Shown: in pieces, positions 1 to 9,100 of the stretch
Layout: every line of letters starts with the position of its first letter
Numbering within the stretch: the first letter of the stretch is position 1
Source: Litoribrevibacter albus
GTDB lineage: Bacteria > Pseudomonadota > Gammaproteobacteria > Pseudomonadales > Litoribrevibacteraceae
NCBI RefSeq assembly: GCF_030159995.1
Contig: NZ_BSNM01000003.1
Location: 62,001 to 126,000, forward strand
DNA: 64,000 nt
Reading direction: 5' to 3'
Made by a program: the position numbers and the translations under genes
Notes under the pieces: generated by a model
The model's database searches: none
The model's input: the letters and a program-made list of their open reading frames with translations, nothing else
Told to the model about the DNA's origin: nothing

Positions 1-1023
1 GTCGTCTGGTTTAGGTGGAACTGCACCATAGAACTGGTCATCCAGTACGCGCTGCATCTGGCTAATGGTAGCTTCCTGCGCCTGAAAAATATCGTCCAGA
101 ATTTTACCGTTTTCCGCTTCCTGACCTGCAACGTCCAGAGCGGTTTGCCATGCGTGATCTGCTGCCTGTAGTTTGTAAAGCGCATTGACCAGGGCATCGC
201 TGCCGGTCACTGAAACGGCTACTAAATCTGCATTAAATTCCATTTCCCGGCTTAGTGCTCGTTCGGCAATGATCACTAAACTGAACAAGGTGTCCATCAT
301 CGAACGCATTGACCAGATCACCAGTGAGAGTAACCAGCCCAACCAGGCAATTCTCAGGTCAATGCGTGAAATGAATCGAACGACCGAGTCTAACCAGTCT
401 CGGGTTGCAACCATGTGAGCAATGATTTGTTGTGCTACATAAACCCAGCGTCCGACAACCATCGACCCCTGAGCGAAATGACCAAACTCATGGGCTAAAA
501 CCGCTTTGAGTTCACCAAGGTTGAGAACATTTACCAGTCCCAGTCCGATTATCAAATTCTTCTTAGAAGGGAAGATCAGGTTTAAGAGTGATAAATCATA
601 AAAAACGGCGGCATTTACTTCCGGGGTAATGAAGACTCGGTGAGGGCGAGGTGCGCCAATTTCATCTGAAAGATTATGAAGAAATTCAAACAGTCTGGGT
701 TCTTGCTCCGCTGTTACTTCAATACCACCAGGGTTTCCGGCTTTTCGGACGGCAAACAGCGATTTTGCCATGAAGAGAGTCAGCAGAAAGGAGCAGCTTG
801 TTGCGATGATGTTGAACAGGTTGCCGCTGTCTCCGTGTAAAAACCGATCCACCCCTTGATAGGTAATAAAGCCAAAGCAGCCCATGAGCGCTAGATAGAA
901 GACCATGAAAAAGATCAGTCCAGACATCGCAAGTACAGCTTGGCGTTTATAATTGCTATTGGCTTGCGTGAGTGAGTCGGGAACGTTTTGGGGACTAATA
1001 GGGTAGTGATCGGACTTTTGCAT
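1..1023 (-). CDS. M48-family membrane metalloprotease (3' end cut by window edge)
   Basis: I read this frame by translating the complement; it runs open from the ATG at 1023 to the window edge, about 341 codons, so the C-terminus is missing. It begins MQKSDHYPIS and has two hydrophobic segments near residues 30-55 and 65-90. The zinc-protease motif HEFGH lies near residue 180, another hydrophobic stretch follows, and then EMEFNAD, the usual downstream zinc-ligand Glu region of M48 peptidases. A Shine-Dalgarno AAGGAAGG precedes the ATG. HtpX-like M48 enzymes degrade damaged membrane proteins in the inner membrane. Its divergent position next to the PspA/flotillin operon suggests a shared envelope-quality role (inference). 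Confidence 0.85.
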   Translation of the reverse strand, partial: MQKSDHYPISPQNVPDSLTQANSNYKRQAVLAMSGLIFFMVFYLALMGCFGFITYQGVDRFLHGDSGNLFNIIATSCSFLLTLFMAKSLFAVRKAGNPGGIEVTAEQEPRLFEFLHNLSDEIGAPRPHRVFITPEVNAAVFYDLSLLNLIFPSKKNLIIGLGLVNVLNLGELKAVLAHEFGHFAQGSMVVGRWVYVAQQIIAHMVATRDWLDSVVRFISRIDLRIAWLGWLLSLVIWSMRSMMDTLFSLVIIAERALSREMEFNADLVAVSVTGSDALVNALYKLQAADHAWQTALDVAGQEAENGKILDDIFQAQEATISQMQRVLDDQFYGAVPPKPDD

Positions 1024-1322
1024 ACTAAACCTTCCTTGGGTAAATGCTGACTAATGTGTCTAAATCAATAAACATTTAAGTACTAACCGGTAGGTAATAT
1101 CAAGTTTATGGCGTCCAAACTTAGAGGCTAACTCTGTCTCGGGAATGCGCTGACCTGTATCGGACATACCTGACTCTTGGGTTTTATATCTAGGTATTTT
1201 GAGTTTTGGGGTTGTGATCATGGGTGAATTGGGGGTGTGTGGTGTTGTTAGGCAGCTATTGATCAAGTCATTCTTGGCTGCTGATAAATATGTCTGTCCT
1301 TTTTTAGTAGATGAATAATCTG

Positions 1323-1399
1323 TTACATGTGATGTTTATCGGAAATTACATGTAATTAATTTTATTACATGTGAAATATATTGACAGGTTTACATGTAA
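1323..1399. promoter_or_regulatory. Four-copy TTACATGTRA operator-like array
   Basis: Four near-identical palindromic decamers occur at 1323-1332 (TTACATGTGA), 1346-1355 (TTACATGTAA), 1365-1374 (TTACATGTGA) and 1390-1399 (TTACATGTAA). They end 17 bases before the start codon of the YjfI-like gene. Start-to-start spacings are 23, 19 and 25 bases. I noticed no comparable array elsewhere in the window. The last copy lies inside the spacer of a candidate promoter, so binding there would be expected to repress. The likeliest binder is the basic N-terminus of the adjacent gene product (inference). Confidence 0.7.
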
Positions 1400-1409
1400 T
1401 AACTAAAGT
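1381..1409 (+). promoter_or_regulatory. Candidate sigma70 promoter of the stress operon
   Basis: TTGACA at 1381-1386 and TAAAGT at 1404-1409 are separated by 17 bases. The -35 is perfect and the -10 matches four of six positions. Transcription would begin about 1415, almost at the ATG at 1417, giving a leaderless or near-leaderless message, so a promoter further upstream remains possible. The fourth TTACATGTAA copy fills the spacer. Confidence 0.4.
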
Positions 1410-1416
1410 GAGCTTT

Positions 1417-2055
1417 ATGAACAAGAAATCATCAGCACATTATCAGCGAGAATTCAGGCGACGCTTGCGTGAGCAGGGGTTAGTAAAAAAGGAAGTTTGG
1501 ATTCGACCAGAGCACGCGAAGCGTTTGTCTGTGATAGAAAAGCAGTTGCGTAAATCGAGTGTGTCAACGTGGGTTAATACAGGAGATGTAGTAATGGGTA
1601 ATGCAAATGAGTCCATGACTGTTTGGACAACAGGATCTCTCTACGAAGCATTGCTAAATAAACCTTTGTTTAGTGAGGGTTTGGCAAGTGTAGAGCTGAT
1701 TGATGGTGTTGAGCCGTCTTTGCTGGTAGTGATGAAAGAATACGGTGATTTGCCGGTGTTTGTAACAGTGGCAGGTGAGCAAATTATCGCGGAGTCTGTA
1801 CTTTGGTCGAAAGACGAGGTGACAGATGTGGCAGGTTTTAATGATGCAGTGTTAAGGACGCATAAGTATTTTCCTCTTTCGACAATTAGTTTGGATGCAA
1901 TGCCTGATGGGCAGGACTATTACCATATGTTTGGTGCATTAAGTGCAACGTCGTTACTGGATAATATTGTTTTTGAAATTGAGGTTTTAGCGACCAATGT
2001 GATTCAAGCCACCGAAGCTTACGGAGAATTTTTAGCTTCTCCTGTGGACTCGTAG
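1417..2055 (+). CDS. YjfI-like DUF2170 protein with basic DNA-binding-like N-terminus
   Basis: I chose the ATG at 1417; an in-frame TTG at 1381 falls inside the operator array and lacks a ribosome site. The 212-residue product has two parts. Residues 1-46 are very basic (YQREFRRRLREQG), then strand-like KKEVWI and a helix starting RPEHAKRL, reminiscent of ribbon-helix-helix proteins, although a clear second helix is not obvious. Residues about 75-212 match the DUF2170/YjfI family, including the signatures LRTHKYFPLSTIS and YYHMFGALS. In E. coli yjfI precedes the PspA-like yjfJ, as here. The biochemical role of DUF2170 is unknown. I infer an autoregulatory or sensing role from the N-terminus and the upstream palindromes. 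Confidence 0.8.
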   Translation: MNKKSSAHYQREFRRRLREQGLVKKEVWIRPEHAKRLSVIEKQLRKSSVSTWVNTGDVVMGNANESMTVWTTGSLYEALLNKPLFSEGLASVELIDGVEPSLLVVMKEYGDLPVFVTVAGEQIIAESVLWSKDEVTDVAGFNDAVLRTHKYFPLSTISLDAMPDGQDYYHMFGALSATSLLDNIVFEIEVLATNVIQATEAYGEFLASPVDS

Positions 2056-2095
2056 TCATTATTAACACTTTAGTCAGAAAAAGGGGTAGATCATT

Positions 2096-2782
2096 ATGAA
2101 TATCTGGGCAAAAATGATGACCGCACTTCGAGGTGGGGTAAATGAGGCTGGTGAAGCGATTGTTGATAGCCAGGCGTTACGTATCTTGGATCAGGAAGTA
2201 AGAGACGCTTCTGAAGAGTTAAGAAAGTCCAAAGAAGGTTTGGTGGCTATTCTGGCTCAGCAAAAGTTGGCGGAAGAGAAAGTAGCCAAACTGAAAGACG
2301 GTGTCGCTGAATACGAAGGCTATGCTGTTAAAGCGCTTGAAAAAGGCGATGAGGCTTTGGCAAGGGAAGTGGCTGAAAAAATTGCTGATCTTGAGAATCA
2401 GCTTGCTACAGAACAGGATGCTGCAACAGGTTATGCTCAAAGCGTTGAGAAGCTTAAGTCTGCTGTGAAGTTGGCGGAAGCAAATATCAAACGCTTGAAG
2501 CAGCAAGTGGATACGGTAAAAGCGACTGAGAGTGTCCAGCGTGCACAAAAAGCGGTAGCTGAGCGCTACACCGGTTCAAACTCCAAGTTAAGAACAGCAA
2601 TGGATTCGTTAGAACGAATTAAAGAAAAACAAGCGCTTGAAGCTGCCAAGATGGAAGCTGCAAGTGAAGTGGCGGTAGATACATCCAGCCAAAGCCTGCA
2701 AGATAAGTTAGAGCAGGCAGGTATCGCGCCGGGTGCTCAGAAAGCAGATGATATTCTTGAGCGCCTTAAGAAAAAATCTTAG
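2096..2782 (+). CDS. PspA/IM30 family protein (YjfJ-like)
   Basis: The 228-residue protein starts MNIWAKMMTALRGGVNEAGE and is almost wholly alpha-helical and coiled coil (residues about 25-200, rich in Ala, Glu, Lys), the standard length and layout of PspA/IM30 (ESCRT-III-like) proteins. These bind damaged inner membrane and oligomerise. The N-terminal helix is amphipathic. The C-terminus carries a Gln/Ala linker and a short DDILERLKKK helix. AAGGGG lies about 10 bases before the ATG. It follows the DUF2170 gene by 40 bases, the yjfI-yjfJ order known from E. coli. It is probably the membrane-binding effector of the operon. Confidence 0.9.
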   Translation: MNIWAKMMTALRGGVNEAGEAIVDSQALRILDQEVRDASEELRKSKEGLVAILAQQKLAEEKVAKLKDGVAEYEGYAVKALEKGDEALAREVAEKIADLENQLATEQDAATGYAQSVEKLKSAVKLAEANIKRLKQQVDTVKATESVQRAQKAVAERYTGSNSKLRTAMDSLERIKEKQALEAAKMEAASEVAVDTSSQSLQDKLEQAGIAPGAQKADDILERLKKKS

Positions 2783-2803
2783 TGAAGGGAGTTTCCCTTC
2801 ACT
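2781..2803 (+). other. Intercistronic hairpin without U-tract
   Basis: AGTGAAGGGA and TCCCTTCACT form a perfect 10-bp stem with a 3-base loop immediately after the PspA-like stop codon. No run of T follows, so it is unlikely to be a complete terminator. It may stabilise the upstream message or set the ratio of PspA to downstream products (inference). Confidence 0.55.
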
Positions 2804-2837
2804 TACTCCTCAACTATGAACCTAAGGAAAGGGATCT

Positions 2838-3077
2838 ATGAAAGAAAATCGTGACTATCTGGAAATGTCTTTCCAGTCTATCAATTGCTTCGCTGATGAC
2901 GGAAAGTTGGATGCGGGCGAGTTGATGAAAATCTTTGAAATTGCAAAGCGCGATGGCGTAGTTGACGAAAATGAACGTCGTGTCCTTCGCAACATTATTT
3001 CACGTATCACACCGGAAGAGTTAGACGCGCCAATGAAAGAGGCGTTGAAAACCATTCAGCAAGAGATTTCTGGTTGA
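2838..3077 (+). CDS. Small TerB-like protein
   Basis: A 79-residue acidic protein with a good Shine-Dalgarno (AAGGAAAGG). The segment ADDGKLDAGELMKIFEIAKR followed by DGVVDENERRVLRNII resembles the paired acidic-helix repeats of TerB-like domains, which occur in tellurite/stress-response systems and often accompany PspA-like or AAA partners. The fused protein at 12797 has a similar N-terminal helix pattern. It sits between the PspA-like and YqiJ-like genes in one direction. Its exact function is unknown; metal or partner binding through the acidic residues is an inference. Confidence 0.6.
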   Translation: MKENRDYLEMSFQSINCFADDGKLDAGELMKIFEIAKRDGVVDENERRVLRNIISRITPEELDAPMKEALKTIQQEISG

Positions 3078-3151
3078 TGGCCAGAAATCAGCAGGGTTTT
3101 CTATCCTGTTTTATCAATGCACATGCTTTAGAAAAATAAAAGGAGGTAGAA

Positions 3152-3838
3152 ATGTTTGCTATTTTACTTAGCGATAAGATGGACCCTTTCTATCAGAATA
3201 TTGCGTCCTTCCCAACCGCATTTTTTACCTTCTTTTTGGCTGTCTGTCTGCTTTACTGGGTAGTTGCTGTATTGGGGTTTGTGGATTTAGATATATTAGA
3301 TTTTGATATTCCGGATGCGGATGGTGAGTTAGGTGCTAATAAAACGGATTTAAGTACGCCGGAGGTTTTGGCAGGCTTAATGATGAAACTTGGGCTTAAT
3401 GGTGTTCCAACCACTATCGTTGTGTCTTTCATTTCCTTATTTGGATGGTTGATTTGTTACTTTGCTGTGCATTTCTTGTTTGGGTTAGTTCCTGACGGTG
3501 TAATACGTTATTTAGTTGGGCTTCCTGTATTGATTGGCAGTTTATATATTGCCGCATTGATTACTGCTCAAGTTATTAAACCGTTACGTCCCTTATTCAA
3601 GAGTGCAACTCAGCACACCATTAAACATGTGTTGGGTCAAACTGCCGTCGTTCGTACAAGTCGAGTGGATTCCTCATTTGGTGAGGTCTATTTGGATGAT
3701 GGCGGTGCAGGTCTGATTTTCAAAGCAAGAACCACTGATAATCAAGTATTTAACAAAGGAGATAGGGTTGTATTGTTCGAATATTTGAAGGAAGAACATG
3801 CGTATCGTGTGATTTCAGAGCAGGAGTTTTTGAATTAA
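3152..3838 (+). CDS. YqiJ-type OB-fold membrane protein
   Basis: The 228-residue protein has a strong AGGAGG site. Hydrophobic segments lie near residues 20-45, 85-112 and 125-148. The C-terminal part from about residue 165 (GQTAVVRTSRV to YRVISEQEF) is strand-rich and fits the OB fold of YqiJ/NfeD-like proteins. YqiJ and NfeD family members are encoded beside flotillins and are thought to act with them in membrane microdomains. Here it directly precedes the flotillin gene, the same order as yqiJ-yqiK of E. coli. An acidic stretch (DLDILDFDIPDAD, about residues 47-59) lies between the first two hydrophobic segments. Confidence 0.85.
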   Translation: MFAILLSDKMDPFYQNIASFPTAFFTFFLAVCLLYWVVAVLGFVDLDILDFDIPDADGELGANKTDLSTPEVLAGLMMKLGLNGVPTTIVVSFISLFGWLICYFAVHFLFGLVPDGVIRYLVGLPVLIGSLYIAALITAQVIKPLRPLFKSATQHTIKHVLGQTAVVRTSRVDSSFGEVYLDDGGAGLIFKARTTDNQVFNKGDRVVLFEYLKEEHAYRVISEQEFLN

Positions 3839-3973
3839 CTCAAGCACTCAAATTAACTTAATATTTGAATTTACAGATGTAAGTGTAGGGTTAGTCACGG
3901 TTCTATGATTAATCCTAACTAAATGATTTTTTATGGAATTCAATTCCAAATATTAACAAATGGAGTAATTGTT

Positions 3974-5998
3974 ATGGCGGATTTATCTTTACTTATGCCG
4001 ATTGCTACCGGTATTGGTATTTTCTTCATCTTCATTATGGGGCTTGCGGCTCTATTTAAAGCCTTCTATGTCAAAGTCGCTCAAGGCACGGCTTTGATTG
4101 TGAATGACATGTCTTCTCAACCAAAAGTGCATTTTACGGGTGCTTTGGTTTATCCGATTATCTATAAAAAGGAATTAATGAAAATTTCATTGATTACTTT
4201 GGAAGTAGATCGTCGAGGGAATGATGGTTTGATCTGTGCGGATAACATGCGTGCCGATATCACTGTTGCCTTCTACCTTCGAGTGAATGAAACCCAGGAA
4301 GACGTGTTGCGCGTTGCAAAGTCGATCGGTGCTGATCGTGCCTCTGATCGTGATGCTGTTTACGATCTGTTTGCGGCTAAGTTCTCTGAAGCACTAAAAA
4401 CGGTTGGTAAGCAGATTGATTTCGTTCAGTTGTTTGAAAACCGCTTGGAATTCCGTGAAAAAATAGTTCAAGTAATTGGTGATGATCTGAATGGATACGT
4501 ACTGGAAGACGTTGCCATTGATTACTTGGAGCAAACGCCTAAGCGTTCTCTTGATCCAAACAATATTCTGGATGCCGAAGGTATCAAGAAGATTACTCAA
4601 TTGACGGCGACTCAAAACGTTATTACCAATGAGCTAGAGCAAAACGAATCTTTGGCAATTAAGAAGAAGAACGTTGAAACCCGTGAAGCGATGTTGGAAC
4701 TGGAACGTCAGCAAGCGGATGCCGAAGCCAAACAAGAGCGTGAAATTGCGACCATCCGTGCACGTGAAGAAGCTGAAACCTTGAAGGTTCAGGAAGAAGA
4801 GCGTCAAAAGGCGGAAGAAACCAAGATTCGCGTGGATCAAGAACTGGCTGTTCAAACCGAGAATCAGAAGCGTGAAATTGAAGTGGCGGAACAAAACCGT
4901 CAGCGTGCTGTGGTGATCGAAATTGAAAAAGTAACGCGTGCGAAAGATCTGGAAATCGTATCTCGCGAACGTGAAGTCGAACTTCAGCGTATTGAAGCCG
5001 AGAAAGCGGTTGAAGTTGAAAGAAAAGAAATTGCGAATGTGATTCGCGAACGTGTTGCTGTAGATAAGACCGTTGCTATTGAAGAAGAGCGTATTAAAGA
5101 AGTACGTGAAGTTTCGGAAGCGGATCGTATGAAGCAGGTTCAGGTATTGAATGCTGAAGCGAATGCTGAAGAAGAGAAAGTGAAACAAGTTAAAGCGGCC
5201 GAAGCAGAAGAACAAGCTGCCAAGTTTAAAGCCGTTGAAGTGACCACTATGGCACAGGCGAATCTTGAAGCAGCAGCAAAAGAAGCGGATGCCAAGAAGA
5301 AAATGGCTGAAGGTATTCAGGCTGAACAAGCTGCAAGCGGCCTAGCAGAAGCGAAAGTACAAGAAGCGAAAGCGGATGCACTTGAGAAAGAAGGTTTGGC
5401 ACAAGCGAATGTTGTGGCAGCTCAGGGTGAATCTGAAGCGAAAGCGATTCGTGAGAAAGGCTTGGCGGATGCCCAAGTGATTGCAGCCAGAGGTGAATCG
5501 GATGCGAAAGCATTGCGTGAAACCGGTTTGGCAGATGCTGAAGTTATCAGTGCGAAAGGCGATGCTGAAGCGAAAGCACGTAAAGAAGTTGGTCTGGCGG
5601 AAGCTGCCGTTACTCGCGAGCACTTCAAAGCGGAAGCAGAAGGTCTGGTAGACAAGTTTGAAGCTATGGGTCAAATGAGTGATCAGGCTCGTGAGCACGA
5701 AGAATTCCGTATGAGTTTGGAAACGGCCTTCAAAGAAGCCATGGCGTCTATTGAAGCTGGTAAATCCATTGCGAAAGAAAACGCAGAAGTTCTATCTACT
5801 GCGCTGCAGAAAGCTAAGATTGACATCGTGGGCGGTGAAGAGCACTTCTTCGATACCTTCGCGAAGTCATTGTCACTGGGTAAAGCCGTTGATGGCTTGG
5901 CCTCTAAGAGCAGCACTGTAGGTGCCTTGTTAGCGAAAGTGCTAGACACTCAAGGTAAGGGTGCGGACAGTAAACCAAGCAGTGACGTGTCTCACTAA
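3974..5998 (+). CDS. Flotillin family protein (YqiK-like)
   Basis: Start set at the ATG at 3974 (MADLSLLMPIATG) because TGGAG precedes it; an earlier in-frame ATG at 3923 has no site. The 674-residue product has an N-terminal membrane helix (about residues 8-33), an SPFH/PHB domain (about 35-200), and then a very long Ala/Glu/Lys coiled coil to about residue 590. The coiled coil includes three-plus copies of a 22-residue repeat beginning [EKTV]GLA. Flotillins scaffold inner-membrane microdomains. Pairing with the YqiJ-like gene supports the assignment. The strong codon periodicity produces many spurious antisense open frames. Confidence 0.92.
   Translation: MADLSLLMPIATGIGIFFIFIMGLAALFKAFYVKVAQGTALIVNDMSSQPKVHFTGALVYPIIYKKELMKISLITLEVDRRGNDGLICADNMRADITVAFYLRVNETQEDVLRVAKSIGADRASDRDAVYDLFAAKFSEALKTVGKQIDFVQLFENRLEFREKIVQVIGDDLNGYVLEDVAIDYLEQTPKRSLDPNNILDAEGIKKITQLTATQNVITNELEQNESLAIKKKNVETREAMLELERQQADAEAKQEREIATIRAREEAETLKVQEEERQKAEETKIRVDQELAVQTENQKREIEVAEQNRQRAVVIEIEKVTRAKDLEIVSREREVELQRIEAEKAVEVERKEIANVIRERVAVDKTVAIEEERIKEVREVSEADRMKQVQVLNAEANAEEEKVKQVKAAEAEEQAAKFKAVEVTTMAQANLEAAAKEADAKKKMAEGIQAEQAASGLAEAKVQEAKADALEKEGLAQANVVAAQGESEAKAIREKGLADAQVIAARGESDAKALRETGLADAEVISAKGDAEAKARKEVGLAEAAVTREHFKAEAEGLVDKFEAMGQMSDQAREHEEFRMSLETAFKEAMASIEAGKSIAKENAEVLSTALQKAKIDIVGGEEHFFDTFAKSLSLGKAVDGLASKSSTVGALLAKVLDTQGKGADSKPSSDVSH
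5390..5644 (+). repeat. 66-bp coding tandem repeats in the flotillin gene
   Basis: Three consecutive 22-codon units (5390-5455, 5456-5521, 5522-5587) and a partial fourth (to about 5644) encode the pattern GLA-A-V-A-G-EAKA-R. The protein pattern is better kept than the DNA, so these are old in-frame duplications under selection, extending the coiled coil. Confidence 0.8.
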
Positions 5999-6010
5999 CA
6001 CTCACTAGAA

Positions 6011-6066
6011 CGTATCGACCATAGTTTTATCTATGGTCGATGCTATGGTCGATACGGCTTGCTTTT
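6011..6066 (+). terminator. Dual-state hairpin / attenuator between flotillin and ATPase genes
   Basis: CGTATCGACCATAG (6011-6024) is perfectly complementary to CTATGGTCGATACG (6043-6056), a 14-bp stem. A second copy of the same 3' arm, CTATGGTCGAT (6031-6041), can form an alternative 11-bp stem with a 6-base loop. A T-rich tract (about 6058-6066) follows the longer form. It could terminate part of the transcription before the giant ATPase gene, with two exclusive folds. Regulation is inferred, not shown. Confidence 0.6.
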
Positions 6067-6119
6067 TCCGACCTATCCAAACCTCTTCTTATTTCTGTAC
6101 TGAGTGAAAGGATCAAACG

Positions 6120-9100
6120 ATGGTGCAGCAAGATCAGTCCACTTCATCGGACAACTCACAAGTTAAGTCACAGAACAATTCAGCTGCAGGCAGTGGCCAT
6201 GTAGAAGCCGCCGTTGCTCAAGGTGGTGCCTATGAAGTTATTCGGAAACGACTGACGGATCAGGGCAAGACTCTCTATCAGCAGACTCATGCATTAAACG
6301 AAGCCAGATTGTCTGAATTTGGTAGCTCAGATATGAGCGTCGTGTCTCGTGTCAGAATTCGCACCGAAAATAACAGCGTTGCCCGAGACATGGTACAAGT
6401 GGGCGACTACTTGTTGTTTGGCTACAACGTTTTTCTGGGCTTGAAGAAAGAAACAAAGATCGAAGATGTATTCTCTCTGTTCCGACTGAAAGAAGACGGA
6501 GATAACTACGATCTGGAGCCCGCAGATCTGAGTTCCAGTTTTTTAGCTCAGTCCTCATTTGTGAGTGACTTTGATGAGCTATATCGCTATTACAAACATA
6601 CCAAACTCGTTCAGTTAACCGTCAAGCAAGGGAAGTTGCTGGCAGGGTTCCAAATTGGTGAACGACTGGAAGACATTCGGGTATTCCGCTGGTCTGTATC
6701 CGCTGATGGAAAAGACATCAAGTACATAGACAATCGCGGTGAACGGGATATCCAGCTACCACCTTCCTATGATTTTGAATGGGTAGCCACCTCGCGTGAA
6801 GATGTGGTGCATGGCCGTCACGCGCACATCAATATTCTTGATAAGGTGTTTGTGGAAACCATTGGTGGTGACCTGACCATCAAAGTAGAAAACAACACTG
6901 AAGATGGGCTCGGTATTTACCGTGAGCCTGTGGATGATCAGACCCAATCGCTGGACGATGCGGACATTCAGTACGCACAGCTGGGCGAATTAATTCTGTT
7001 AAAGATCTTACCGTATCGTGAGACCAATTGGCGCTATTTGATCTTTAATGGTTTGACCGAAGAAGTGCTAAGAATCGATGCCATTGGTCAGTCGTGTGTT
7101 CAGTTGCCTGAAGATCACGGGGTGATTTTCCCTGGTGGTTATTATTTACAGACGGGCGAATACAAGACGTTTGATCTGGAGCTGATTGATCCAGAAACTC
7201 AACCGTTAAAGTTTAAACGGGCGATTCGTTCACCCAATGGTGAAGATGTCCTGTATGTATTTTATGAGCAAGACAGTGGCACCTTTGGCCTGTTTGCTTA
7301 CAACCTGATCAGCAAAGAACTTCAGAATCCGATTTATGGGCACGGCTATGCCTTGTTTGATGATGGCAAGTTAGTGATCTTTTCTGCCGAGCAGGAGCCG
7401 ACCCGAGTTCACCCGATGCAAATTTGGCAGACGCCGTTTGTGAGTCAGGAGTTTGCGAGTCAGGCGGAGGTTAGCCAAACCTTCTTTGGTCGCATTGGTA
7501 ATGCTGCGCTGGTGCGTGGTGTGTCTGATCTTTATAGCATTTGCCGTTTAATTGATAACCAAATGGTTTCTGTTCGGATGTATGAAGAGCTGAGCAAAAC
7601 GGCCAGCAAGGTGTTCGACAGTCATTATTGGATTGAAAACTACAAGCCAGAGGGCCAGGATTCCTCGCCGTTAGCCGAACTTCTGAGAGAAGTGACCAAA
7701 ACCTCCGAATTGGTCATCGATGAATTTGAGAAAGTTGAGAGCATTCGTCGTCAATCTGAACAGTCGATGAAAGATGCTGAAGCAGGGCAGACCGAGATTC
7801 TTCAATCGCTTCGACCTGAAAACTGGGAAACCGCCGAACATTATGTGGAAGCCCTGGATCGCTTGCGTCGTCAACGCGGACACCTGGCAACCATCAAAGA
7901 ATATCGTTACATAGATCTTGATCGAATTGCAGCATTGGACGAGCAATTGGTCGAAGCTCAGGAGCGCGTCAGTGAAGAGACTGTAACCTTCCTGTCCGAC
8001 GAAGACTCTCTGGTTCCGTATCTCGAAAAAATTGATGAAATCAATAAAGAGGTGGAGCAGGCCGAGACCAATGCGACGTTGGAACCTCTGATTGAAACTA
8101 TTGAATCAACCGCCTCCGGTTTGGACTTGTTGTCGGAATTGATGGCGACGTTGAAGGTTCAGGATACGACAGTTCGTACCCGAATCGTTGATTCGATTTC
8201 GGAAGTGTATTCCAAGCTAAACCAAAGCAAAGCGACGGCTCGTCATAAGCAGAAAAACTTGGGATCTGAAGAAGCGATCGCCCAGTTTGGTGCTCAGTTT
8301 AAGCTGTTCTCGCAAAGTATCTCGAATGCACTCAGTATGGCAACCACGCCAGAAAAGTGTGAAGAGCAGCTGTCTCGTTTATTGGTGCAATTGGAAGAAC
8401 TTGAAAGCCAATTCAGTGAATTTGATCAATTCCTCTCCGACATTATGGCGAAGCGAGAGGAAGTTTATGAGTCGTTTGAATCTCACAAACAGCAATTGCT
8501 CGATGAACGTCAGCGTAAGGCACAAAGCGTTGCGGATGCGGCGGCTCGTATTTTAGGCAGCATCGAACGCCGTTCTTTCAAATTTACCGAAGCTGATGAG
8601 CTGAATACCTACTTTGCCTCTGATGCCTTGGTACTGAAAATCCGTGAGATGGTAGCACGCTTGCGCGAGCTGGAAAGTGCGGTCAAAGCGGATGACATTG
8701 AATCCCGCTTTAAAGCCATTCAGGAACAAGCGTTACGCTCATTGCGTGATAAGACCGACATCTACGAAGATGGCGGTAATGTTATCAAGTTGGGGCCTCG
8801 TCATAAGTTCAGCGTAAATACCCAAGAGCTGGACTTAACCATCATCCCTCGTGATGGTGTGTTGAACAGCCATCTAACGGGCACCGATTTCTTCGAACCG
8901 ATTGAGCGCCCTGAACTGCTTGCACTTAAATCTTACTGGGACATGACGTTAGAGTCTGAAACTTCCGATGTCTATCGTGCCGAGTACTTGGCTTACCTGA
9001 TTTTAAATGCAGCACCAAAGGGAGAGGAAGTGACGCTTGAGGAGCTGAACGACGCCTTATTGGATGATCAGAAGTTACTCAAACTGGTGCGTGCTTTTGC

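Noticed and set aside
1060-1266. 68-codon open frame on the - strand upstream of the stress operon
   Set aside because: No ribosome site, unusual composition (Thr/Pro/Lys-rich) and no recognisable domain; it lies in the divergent regulatory gap.
4394-5949. Several long antisense frames across the flotillin gene
   Set aside because: They are a by-product of the Glu/Ala/Lys-rich repetitive codons; products are Phe/Leu/Ser-rich low complexity.
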